A stretch of DNA of 45,232 nucleotides from Candidatus Poribacteria bacterium (GTDB lineage: Bacteria > Poribacteria > WGA-4E > WGA-3G). Position numbers and translations under genes: made by a program. The stretch is taken from positions 1-45,232 of the forward strand of contig JAJEET010000082.1 of NCBI GenBank assembly GCA_022820835.1. The letters run 5' to 3'. How positions within the stretch are numbered: position 1 is the first letter of the stretch; every line of letters starts with the position of its first letter. Below are positions 33,428 to 41,317 of this stretch, in pieces. The notes beneath the pieces were generated by a model. That model was given only the letters and a program-made list of their open reading frames with translations. It searched no databases and had not been told where the DNA came from.

Positions 33428-36400
33428 ATGAAAATCAGCAGATACCTCTCTATAGTTATTTTAATATGTGTCGGATTCGGGTTTGCGACAGCAGATGCCG
33501 AAGAAAACCTCGCGCAAGAGGTGTCCGCTATTTTTCAGCAAAGCTGCCTCATTTGCCACGGACCACACGGTCCCTATACGGAGCAACTTGTTATTCAAAA
33601 CAGCCAAGCGTTGATTGACACAGGGAAAGTTATTCCCGGAAATCCCGACGGCTCCATATTCTATCAGCGGCTAATTGAGACCGCTGTGGAAAAGCGGATG
33701 CCACTCGGGCAACCGCCGCTGGCACCCGAGGCGGTTGAGACCATCCGACAATGGATTCAGGCAGGCGCGCCGGATTGGAACACTTTTGATAGAACTGACA
33801 TCGACTTCATCACAACCGAAGAAATGCTGCAGACGATTGAGCATCACGTCGCGTCTCTTGATCCGTTTGACCGCGCCTTCGCACGCTACTTTACATCAAC
33901 ACACCTCTATAACGCTGGCGAGACAACTGAGACGCTCCAGGCGTATCAACGCGCACTCTCCAAGCTCGTGAACAGTCTCTCTTGGGGACGTAAGGTTATC
34001 AAACCGCATCCCATTGATTCGCAAGCGACGATCTTCTATATCGACCTCCGAGACTACGAGTGGGAGATCGGCACCAACCGATGGACACAGATTGAACAAG
34101 TATACCCGTATAAGGTTGAATTCAACGCACCGACACAGACAGCACTTCGCGAAAAACTAACGAACCTACGCCAAGAAATGAGTTGTGAGGTGCCGTTTGT
34201 TCATGTCGATTGGTTTCTTGCAACCGCATCCTTATCACCATTGTATCATGACATCCTTGATCTTCCACTAACGGATAGTGAATTGGAAGCGCGTCTTGAG
34301 GTGAATGTCGCTGAAAATATCATAAATGCAGCAGGAAAACGTGTCTGGCGTGCAGGTTTCAACAATTCCCGTGTTTCAAATAACAACAGGATTGTGGAAC
34401 GCCACGAATCTCGATACGGCGCGTATTGGAAAAGCTACGACTTTGCTCGGAGCACCGGCGCACAGAACATCCTTACACATCCACTCAATTTCACGCACGA
34501 CGGTGGCGAGGTCATCTTCAACCTTCCAAACGGTTTGCAGGCGTATTATCTGGTGGACGCTGTCGGAAACCGACTTGATGAAGCACCAATAAGTATTGTC
34601 TCTAATCCCGCCGCGAGCGACCCGACTGTCCGTAACGGACTCTCCTGTATCGGGTGCCACACTGAAGGAATGAAAACGTTTGAAGATCAGGTACGTGGTG
34701 TTGTTGAACAGAGTGAGAATCCGCATTTTGACAAGGAACGCGTGTTGCGACTTTATGTTGAAAAAACGGTGATGGATACGTTGGTGACAGAGGACACTGC
34801 GCGCTACCGGCAGGCACTTGAGAAAACAGGGGGTGTCTTTGGTGGAGTTGAACCGGTTCAACGATTCCACGAGGCGTTTCAAGCCCCCCTTGGTGCATCA
34901 CACGCTGCAGCCGCTGTCGGTTTAGAAACAGAGGTGTTCCTTGGAAAGATTCGTGAGTACACAAACCTACAAAATCTGGGACTATTGGTATTAGAGAATG
35001 GCACCGTAAAACGGGATACATGGACGATCAATTTTAGTGAAATGGTTTCCGCCTTAAGCTCTTCGGAAGCCCTCGGAATGCCACCAATTGTGTCGGTACC
35101 TGACTTTCGCCCTGAGGATCTGGTCACTATTCCAGATACGAACTTACGTGCGGCAGTTGCAGAGGCACTCGGAAAAACTCCAAACTCCGCTATTACAGTA
35201 GCAGAGATGGCGACATTGGAAGAACTTTATGCCAACCGAATGAACATTAGTGATTTGACAGGACTTGAGTTTGCAACAAATCTGTTCGTTTTATATCTTA
35301 ATGACAATCTGATGCCTGACCTATCTCCGCTTGCAGGGTTAACCCAACTGAGCGGATTGCGGATAGCACGGAATAAGATTTCAGACATCTCACCACTGGC
35401 AGAACTAAAGAATTTAGGAGCACTCGAAATATATGATAATGAAATATCGGATATCTCACCACTGGCAGGATTAACAAACTTAGGTTGGTTATCTATGTAT
35501 AATAATCCGGTCTCAGATCTTTCACCGCTCATAAATTTGAAGCATCTCAGAGGGATGAGGGTGAGCGTTAAAGATCCTGGGGACCTATCACCCATCGCAG
35601 AGTTAACCAACTTGGAAGATCTTTTTTATTGGGGAGAAGGCAATCCTATTCCGGACTTGTCTCCGCTAACAAACCTCCCAAAATTACGATTTATAGACAT
35701 CCGGGGTAGCGGCCAACCGAATCTATCACCTTTGGCGCGAATGGACACCTTGGAAAGATTTGAATTTTGGGGATCAGGTGAAACAATACCTGATCTGTCT
35801 CCTTTAGCAGAATCAATAAATTTGAAAGAACTATGGATTATCAATTGTGGAGTCACAGATTTAACTTTTTTACTGAACTTCACAGGTATAGAACGACTAA
35901 ACCTTGAACGTAACAACATATCAGATGTATCACCCTTAGCAGGTTTAACCAACCTGAAATGGTTAAAACTTACTGACAATCCGATAACTGATTTTTCACC
36001 GTTAGCAGCACTCGCTCAAACTACAAATATACTTACCGGCGAGGTTGCTATCCCTGATCCGAACCTCCGCGCTGCAATCGCAGAAGCACTTGAGAAAAAT
36101 AATACTGCGATTGTCTCAATTACGGCGGAGGAGATGACAACATTAACAGCTCTAAGAGCAAGTAATAGGGGTATTAAGGATCTAACAGGCATTGAATACG
36201 CTGTAAATTTAGAAGAATTATGGATTTCAAAAAATCCTGTATCTGACCTGTCCGCGCTGTCAAGATTGGTAAATCTCATCGGTTTAGGAGCGTGGGAAAC
36301 GCCTATATTGGATATCTCACCTCTCGCTGGATTGGAAAATCTGAGATGGCTTGATTTTGGTCGTACTCCGACAGATGGAAATAGAAATTTAATTGGGAAC

Positions 36401-38455
36401 TTGGATCTGACACCCCTAGCAGGAATAACAAGCCTGAAAAAACTGACCTTTTACGCATGCGGCATAAAAGACATATCACCACTTGCCGGATTAACAGGGT
36501 TGACACATCTGGCAGTTGGTGGGAATAGAACTATATCGGATGCTTCACCGGTTGCACGACTAATCAACTTGGAACATCTTGATTTTCACCATGATTCAAT
36601 ATCTGATTTATCACCGCTTGCTGGATTAACTAAATTAAAATCCCTAAATCTTTATGATAATAGATTGGTATCCAATTTATCGCCGTTAGCGGGATTAACA
36701 AATTTGACACAACTTCGACTTCACCGGAATATGATCTCAGATGTATCACCACTAAGTGGATTAATCAACTTGGAAATATTAATCCTTCGCGATAATCTTA
36801 TTTCTGACATATCTGCGTTGGAAGTGCTACCGGAACATACACATATAGATTGGTTGTATAACCCTGGTGCTCTTGTGGGGGGGCCAAAAATTGAGGGACC
36901 CTGGTTATGGCTGTCGATTCCGAGAAAACGGCTTGACAATAATACAGATTTATTGGCAGAAACAAGTGATGGATTTATAACGGAAAATCAGATCGCTACC
37001 AAAGGGGCAATCGAAGGGGCAGCAGTTGGGGATTATAAATGGACAACTCACAACATCTCTCCGACAAATAAAAACAATATCGTAGAAATGCTGGATATTC
37101 TTGATCAACCTTCAGTGAGATATACTGCTGTCTACGGTTCTATAATCTTAAATTCGCAAAAGGAACAGAACACCAGTATATTTGTAGGAACTGATGGGAA
37201 TCACAAAATTTGGCTAAATGGGGAATTGATCCACGAGGATCTAAGTTACAATGGCAGTGACATAGTTGATTATACAAACTTTTTTCCTGTTACTTTAAAA
37301 CGAGGTCCTAATATTCTATTAGTTGCAATTGACAATTACCCCTATCCTGATAGGTTTCAAGGCTATTTTGGATTTGAAGAAGGTACAGAATATACAATAA
37401 TACCTCCAGGTGCCGGCTTCACGTTTTCTGCAACCGCAACAAGCGTTATTCCGGGCGATACGTTCACACTGCACCTCAATGCAGATTACACTACCGATTT
37501 AGCAGGTTGGCAAACTGATATTACGTTTGATCCTGATGTCCTTGAAGCAACTGAAATCAACGAAGGCGATTTCCTAAAAACAGATGGCGGCGCTACTTTC
37601 TTTCAGGAGGGGACAATTGATAACACGGCAGGAAAAATTAAGACGCTAAGTTCAGCACTGATTTCTGAAAGCGGCGTTAGTGGTACAGGTACACTGCTCT
37701 CTGTAACATTCATTGCAAAAGCGGGCGGCGAAACCCAAATAACACTGGAAAATTTTGAATTTGGTTCTATCACGGGTGATGTCATTCCTGCCATTTCACC
37801 GAATATTACTATCATTGTGGGGGACTATCCCCCATGGGATGTGAATCAGGATGGACGAGTGAGTGTTTTGGATCTGATTCTCGTAGCACGAGACTTAGGC
37901 TCGGACGCGCCTGCCAATTTACGGACTGACGTAAATCGTGATGGCGTTATCAATATCCAAGACCTCATCGTTGTCGCACAACACCTCGGTGAATCAACCG
38001 ACGCTGCAGCACCTTCCATTATCGCAGCGATAAACAACGGAGAACTAACGCCTACGATGATACAGACTTGGATAGAACAGGCACAAGTAGAAGATGATGG
38101 GTCGCTTGCCTTCCGACAAGGCATCGCCAACCTTGAACGACTTCTCACACTGTTCATCCCTGAGAAGACAGTTTTACTTCACAACTATCCGAACCCGTTC
38201 AATCCAGAGACATGGATACCGTACCAACTCGCCAAACCCGCAGAAGTTACCTTGACGATTCATGCTATAAATGGTACGCTGGTACGGACGTTGACGTTAG
38301 GGTATCAACCGGCTGGCATCTACCAAACCCGCACCCGTGCAGCGTATTGGGATGGCAAAAATCAACTCGGTGAACCCGTCGCGAGTGGCGTGTATTTCTA
38401 TACACTCACCGCAGGCAAATTCACCGCCACCCGAAAAATGTTGATAAGGAAATAA
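33428..38455 (+). CDS. exported cytochrome c / LRR / cohesin / dockerin giant protein
   Basis: The 1675-residue protein has a signal peptide (cleavage probable after A24). A haem c site C40-LI-C43-H44 follows, with RMPLG (M91) as possible distal ligand, and then a second CXXCH at 407-411 (CIGCH). From about 561 to 1145 there are internalin-like leucine-rich repeats of about 22 residues (for example ISDLSPLAGLTKL). They form two blocks, each opened by an IPDxNLRAA(V/I)AEAL cap. About 1150-1320 may be a PA14-like region (GTDGNHKIWLNGE). A cohesin-like domain lies at about 1331-1464, and a dockerin with two EF-type loops (DVNQDGRVSVLDL, DVNRDGVINIQDL) at about 1469-1526. The end is a FlgD/secretion-sorting type domain, with NYPNPFNPETWIPYQL. 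The start is the ATG at 33428, with AGGAA 7 nt upstream; a TTG at 33422 is too close. The location is probably the cell surface. Confidence 0.85.
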   Translation: MKISRYLSIVILICVGFGFATADAEENLAQEVSAIFQQSCLICHGPHGPYTEQLVIQNSQALIDTGKVIPGNPDGSIFYQRLIETAVEKRMPLGQPPLAPEAVETIRQWIQAGAPDWNTFDRTDIDFITTEEMLQTIEHHVASLDPFDRAFARYFTSTHLYNAGETTETLQAYQRALSKLVNSLSWGRKVIKPHPIDSQATIFYIDLRDYEWEIGTNRWTQIEQVYPYKVEFNAPTQTALREKLTNLRQEMSCEVPFVHVDWFLATASLSPLYHDILDLPLTDSELEARLEVNVAENIINAAGKRVWRAGFNNSRVSNNNRIVERHESRYGAYWKSYDFARSTGAQNILTHPLNFTHDGGEVIFNLPNGLQAYYLVDAVGNRLDEAPISIVSNPAASDPTVRNGLSCIGCHTEGMKTFEDQVRGVVEQSENPHFDKERVLRLYVEKTVMDTLVTEDTARYRQALEKTGGVFGGVEPVQRFHEAFQAPLGASHAAAAVGLETEVFLGKIREYTNLQNLGLLVLENGTVKRDTWTINFSEMVSALSSSEALGMPPIVSVPDFRPEDLVTIPDTNLRAAVAEALGKTPNSAITVAEMATLEELYANRMNISDLTGLEFATNLFVLYLNDNLMPDLSPLAGLTQLSGLRIARNKISDISPLAELKNLGALEIYDNEISDISPLAGLTNLGWLSMYNNPVSDLSPLINLKHLRGMRVSVKDPGDLSPIAELTNLEDLFYWGEGNPIPDLSPLTNLPKLRFIDIRGSGQPNLSPLARMDTLERFEFWGSGETIPDLSPLAESINLKELWIINCGVTDLTFLLNFTGIERLNLERNNISDVSPLAGLTNLKWLKLTDNPITDFSPLAALAQTTNILTGEVAIPDPNLRAAIAEALEKNNTAIVSITAEEMTTLTALRASNRGIKDLTGIEYAVNLEELWISKNPVSDLSALSRLVNLIGLGAWETPILDISPLAGLENLRWLDFGRTPTDGNRNLIGNLDLTPLAGITSLKKLTFYACGIKDISPLAGLTGLTHLAVGGNRTISDASPVARLINLEHLDFHHDSISDLSPLAGLTKLKSLNLYDNRLVSNLSPLAGLTNLTQLRLHRNMISDVSPLSGLINLEILILRDNLISDISALEVLPEHTHIDWLYNPGALVGGPKIEGPWLWLSIPRKRLDNNTDLLAETSDGFITENQIATKGAIEGAAVGDYKWTTHNISPTNKNNIVEMLDILDQPSVRYTAVYGSIILNSQKEQNTSIFVGTDGNHKIWLNGELIHEDLSYNGSDIVDYTNFFPVTLKRGPNILLVAIDNYPYPDRFQGYFGFEEGTEYTIIPPGAGFTFSATATSVIPGDTFTLHLNADYTTDLAGWQTDITFDPDVLEATEINEGDFLKTDGGATFFQEGTIDNTAGKIKTLSSALISESGVSGTGTLLSVTFIAKAGGETQITLENFEFGSITGDVIPAISPNITIIVGDYPPWDVNQDGRVSVLDLILVARDLGSDAPANLRTDVNRDGVINIQDLIVVAQHLGESTDAAAPSIIAAINNGELTPTMIQTWIEQAQVEDDGSLAFRQGIANLERLLTLFIPEKTVLLHNYPNPFNPETWIPYQLAKPAEVTLTIHAINGTLVRTLTLGYQPAGIYQTRTRAAYWDGKNQLGEPVASGVYFYTLTAGKFTATRKMLIRK

Positions 38456-38500
38456 CACGAACCAATTAGTAGCCGGCTGTCAAAGGTTTTTCTACCACAA

Positions 38501-38526
38501 ACGAGTAACCGATAACCGATAATCAA
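38501..38526. repeat. heptamer repeat, site 7 (ATAACCG units)
   Basis: GTAACCG, ATAACCG and ATAATCA form a short degenerate heptamer run upstream of the second Uma2 gene. The 87-nt gap also has a GCCGGCTGTC stretch like a degraded arm. No complete palindrome is visible. Confidence 0.4.
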
Positions 38527-38542
38527 CAAAGGAGATAGCACG

Positions 38543-39313
38543 ATGGAAACAAGAATAGGCGCTGCCCCGACACTCGTCTATCCCGAATCAGACGGAGAAC
38601 CAATGGCAGAAACGCCGAAACACCAGCAAGTGATGACAGATTGTATGGATGTCCTCCGAGGCTATTTTCGCGGGGTCCCAGATGTGTATATCGCTGGAAA
38701 TATGATGATGTATTATGAGGAGGGGAACCCTCGGAAGAGCATTTCCCCGGACGTATTCATGGTTCGCGGGGTGTCAAAAAAAGAGATCCGAACCTATAAA
38801 ACGTGGGAGCAACCCCCGACGCTTGATTTTGTGTTAGAAGTTGCAAGTCCGAGCACATACACGAAAGACTTCAACGAGAAGATGGAAATTTACGCCAAGA
38901 TTCTGCGGGTCAAAGCGTATTGCATCTATGACCCGTATCATGAGATTGATCCGTATTTCGTTGGGTTCCGACTTGTCGGTGAGACGTATGAGGAGATACC
39001 ATTTGTGAACGGACGGATCCCTCTTGAAGTGTTAGGCTTGGAGTTGGGTGAGCATGAGGGTATGCTGCGTTTATATGATCCTGTTCAGGCTGCGTGGCTA
39101 TTTACGTCTCAAGAACGCGTAGGCGATGCGGAAGTCCGCGTAGCACAAGCGGAAGTCCGCGTAGCACAAGAATCCCGTGCACGACAAGAGGCAGAATCTC
39201 ATGCGGTAGCGGAATCCCGTGCACGACAAGAGGCAGAATCTCGTGCGCAACACGCTGAAGCCGAACTCGAACAACTCCGCGCAGCACTTCAACGCCTACA
39301 AAGTTCCGAATAA
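38543..39313 (+). CDS. Uma2 family PD-(D/E)XK nuclease-like protein, copy 2
   Basis: This 256-residue protein is almost identical to the copy at 32752 over the first 180 or so residues, with scattered changes (ET for KK, GV for GL, TK for TR, YFVG for SFVG). D70, E99 and K113 are retained. It differs in the C-terminal coiled coil, which is 35 residues longer and made of tandem AEVRVAQ and ESRARQEA units at about 194-230, probably expanded by slippage. AAAGGAGATAGCACG precedes both start codons. The DNA identity begins just before that ribosome binding site. The two genes are direct repeats flanking the giant LRR gene, so they could recombine and delete it. Confidence 0.85.
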   Translation: METRIGAAPTLVYPESDGEPMAETPKHQQVMTDCMDVLRGYFRGVPDVYIAGNMMMYYEEGNPRKSISPDVFMVRGVSKKEIRTYKTWEQPPTLDFVLEVASPSTYTKDFNEKMEIYAKILRVKAYCIYDPYHEIDPYFVGFRLVGETYEEIPFVNGRIPLEVLGLELGEHEGMLRLYDPVQAAWLFTSQERVGDAEVRVAQAEVRVAQESRARQEAESHAVAESRARQEAESRAQHAEAELEQLRAALQRLQSSE

Positions 39314-39383
39314 CCCATGCCAACAGATGCACTCGCTGCTACTACTAAGTGCCATTTATTTCATAAAGAGAAAATTTTCCTTC

Positions 39384-39441
39384 TTTGACCGAAAAACTCG
39401 ACTCCGATATTTTTGACTAAGGCACGAGTTTTTTGGTCAAA
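39384..39441. repeat. conserved 17-bp stem-loop, copy B
   Basis: TTTGACCGAAAAACTCG pairs with CGAGTTTTTTGGTCAAA at all 17 positions, counting one G-U pair. The 24-nt loop starts ACTCCGATA and ends CTAAGGCA, as in copy A at 32674. At the seventh pair from the loop, C-G in copy A is A-T here. A U-G pair there is C-G here, and this copy has one extra pair. It lies 35 nt before the symporter start. Confidence 0.7.
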
Positions 39442-39463
39442 ACTAACAACTAACAACTAAAAC
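39442..39463. repeat. heptamer repeat, site 9 (AACTAAC units)
   Basis: AACTAAC, AACTAAC, AACTAAA follow directly after stem-loop B and just precede the AGGAG of the symporter gene. Only one arm is present. Confidence 0.4.
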
Positions 39464-39475
39464 AGGAGTCAATCT

Positions 39476-41080
39476 ATGAATGAAAACGAAAACCAAGAAG
39501 AAAAGAAACCGAAAGTGAGTCTCGGGCTGCTCTACGGAATTATCATTGCGATTGTTGCGGGTGCACTTATCGGCGGTTATGCACCAAACCTCGCAGTCCA
39601 CACAACTATACTCGGTGAGGTTTTCTTAAACCTCCTGAAAATGATAGTCGTCCCCCTCGTTGTCCTGTCTATGATCGTCGGGATAACCAATTTAGGGGAT
39701 ATCCGCAACATCGGATCCATCGGTGGACGAACTGTCCTGTACTACATGGCAACAACTGCTATCTCTGTCGTTATCGGGATGATCCTCGTGAATATCATCT
39801 CGCCTGGGAAAGGATTATCGCAAGGCGAAGAGCGTCCTGATCTGAGCTACACGCTCTCCGGTCCTGATATGCTCACTATTGAGTTGAGCGACGAATTTAA
39901 TCGGACCTATAACAATAAATATGTCATTACGCTTACCGACCAGAACGTGAGCGGTGAAATCAAAACAATTTCCGGGACAACAGCCACGGTAGATGCCTGG
40001 CACCCGCTATCCAAGGATGCCCGTTACGTTACAACAGAGAGCGGAGAACGCCTGTTGTTCATTGACGGTCAACTTGTGGCGATAGAACCCCGAAATACAG
40101 GCACCGGTGTTAACATCAACCTGCCGATTGCAGCATCAGTGTCTGGCAAAATGGAAAAGACGATGGGCAGTACCATCAAAGAGGTCTTCCTCGGCAACGA
40201 AGAAACCGGCAAAGAGGGGATGATACCCTCAAACGTCTTCAAAGCGATGGTGCACACGGACATTCTGCCCTTAATCTTTTTCTCACTCCTGATCGGTGCC
40301 GCCTTATCTATGCTCGGTGAAGTAGGTCAACCGGTCGTCGCTGTGATTTCGGGTCTCAACGAGGCGGTGATGAAACTCGTTCACTGGATCATGTACGTCG
40401 CACCCCTCGGTATTTTCGGCTTAATTGCAGGGAGGATCGGCGAGGCAAAAGGGTTTGCAGGCTTCTGGCCCGAACTTGTCGCCGTGGGTAAGTACAGCGC
40501 GACAGTCGTGTTAGGACTCGGCGTACACGCTGTTGTTGCTTTACCGATATTGCTTCTGTTGCTTGCACGCAGAAACCCGCTTAATTACTTCAAAGGCATG
40601 GCGACGGCATTACTCAACGCATTTTCGACAGCGAGTTCCAGTGCCACACTGCCGCTAACGATGGAAGGCGTTGAGAATCAGAACGGTGTCTCCAGGCGGA
40701 CCTCCAGTTTTGTGCTTCCCTTGGGCGCAACTATTAACATGGATGGCACTGCACTCTATGAAGCGGTCGCTGTTATGTTCATCGCACAAGTCTATGCGAT
40801 TTCCATGGATCCGGCACAGCAAGTAGTGGTCGTGCTTACGGCGACGCTCGCAGCTATCGGTGCAGCCGGGATCCCAGAAGCGGGTCTCGTCACGATGGTC
40901 ATCGTGCTGAGAGCCGTAGACCTTCCTGTTGAGGGTATAACGCTTATTCTCTCTATTGATTGGCTGCTCGACCGGTTCCGTACCACAGTTAACGTCTGGG
41001 GGGACAGCATCGGTGCAGGCGTAATTGAGGCGTACGAATCCAGAGACGGGGATGTAAACGAAGTACCAGCAACATCGTAA
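39476..41080 (+). CDS. dicarboxylate/amino acid:cation symporter with an extra loop
   Basis: This 534-residue protein belongs to the glutamate/dicarboxylate:Na+ or H+ symporter family (DAACS, like GltP/DctA). Signatures are the hairpin serines TASSSATLPLTM, the substrate and ion-binding ATINMDGTALYE, and IPEAGLVTM plus WLLDRFRTTVNVWGD in the second hairpin and last helix. The family norm is about 420-440 residues. The excess is a hydrophilic segment of about 100-130 residues (roughly 118-247) between ISPGKGL and IPSNVFKAM, which in GltPh is a linker of about 25 residues before TM4. The insert is beta-prone. AGGAG lies 7 nt before the ATG. Substrate and coupling ion are not determined. Confidence 0.87.
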   Translation: MNENENQEEKKPKVSLGLLYGIIIAIVAGALIGGYAPNLAVHTTILGEVFLNLLKMIVVPLVVLSMIVGITNLGDIRNIGSIGGRTVLYYMATTAISVVIGMILVNIISPGKGLSQGEERPDLSYTLSGPDMLTIELSDEFNRTYNNKYVITLTDQNVSGEIKTISGTTATVDAWHPLSKDARYVTTESGERLLFIDGQLVAIEPRNTGTGVNINLPIAASVSGKMEKTMGSTIKEVFLGNEETGKEGMIPSNVFKAMVHTDILPLIFFSLLIGAALSMLGEVGQPVVAVISGLNEAVMKLVHWIMYVAPLGIFGLIAGRIGEAKGFAGFWPELVAVGKYSATVVLGLGVHAVVALPILLLLLARRNPLNYFKGMATALLNAFSTASSSATLPLTMEGVENQNGVSRRTSSFVLPLGATINMDGTALYEAVAVMFIAQVYAISMDPAQQVVVVLTATLAAIGAAGIPEAGLVTMVIVLRAVDLPVEGITLILSIDWLLDRFRTTVNVWGDSIGAGVIEAYESRDGDVNEVPATS

Positions 41081-41081
41081 T

Positions 41082-41198
41082 TATAGTGAAATCTACAATT
41101 AAGTAGACACTTTTCCTTTAGCAAAAAGCAGTTCGTAGGGGCGAGGTTTCCTCGTCCGGCTTTCAAAACGTGTCCTATTATTTTTAGAGGCCACTATA
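41082..41198. mobile_element. MITE-like element, 117 bp, different family
   Basis: The ends TATAGTG (41082-41088) and CACTATA (41192-41198) are complementary. An imperfect inverted repeat continues inward for about 28 nt, with shared TCTA, AT-rich and TAG-ACAC/TAGGACAC blocks. The length is like that of the other MITE-like elements, but the ends are different, and TA-rich ends suit an IS630/Tc1-type transposase. It starts two bases after the symporter stop codon and carries a GTAGGGGC palindrome nested inside. Confidence 0.5.
41139..41157. repeat. GTAGGGGC-type palindrome, CGAGG variant
   Basis: GGGCGAGG pairs with CCTCGTCC around TTT, with one G-T pair. Compared with the copy at 25108 (CTGGG/CCCAG), the stem has CGAGG/CCTCG, so both strands changed together while GTAGGGGC and the TTT loop were kept. 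Confidence 0.6.
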
Positions 41199-41211
41199 GT
41201 TTCAGAGGAAT

Positions 41212-41311
41212 GGTTATAAGTTGTTGGTTATAGGTTGTTGGTTAAGAGGGGTACGTAACGCAATCAAAAACCTCTTAACTTATAACCTCTTAACTTATAA
41301 CTTATAACTTC
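41212..41311. repeat. heptamer-arm inverted repeat, site 8 (GTTATAA / GTTGTTG units)
   Basis: The left arm is GGTTATA, AGTTGTT, GGTTATA, GGTTGTT, then GGTTAAGAGGGG. The right arm (complement) is AGTTATA, AGTTATA, AGTTAAG, AGGTTATA, AGTTAAG. The core AAGAGGGGTACGT with AATCAAAAACCTCT is nearly the same as in site 3. It ends 6 nt before the AI-2E transporter start codon, which lacks a Shine-Dalgarno sequence. Confidence 0.75.
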
Positions 41312-41317
41312 AACACA

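Noticed and set aside
34376..34882. A 168-codon minus-strand frame
   Set aside because: It lies within the giant cytochrome/LRR gene and encodes no recognisable motif.
39098..39332. Cysteine-rich repeated minus-strand frames opposite the Uma2 copy 2 tail
   Set aside because: The apparent repeats are the complement of the coiled-coil units on the plus strand; no start signal is present.
39425..39441. Intrinsic terminator for Uma2 copy 2, because of the T run in stem-loop B
   Set aside because: The T run is inside the paired arm, not after the hairpin, and copy A lacks it.
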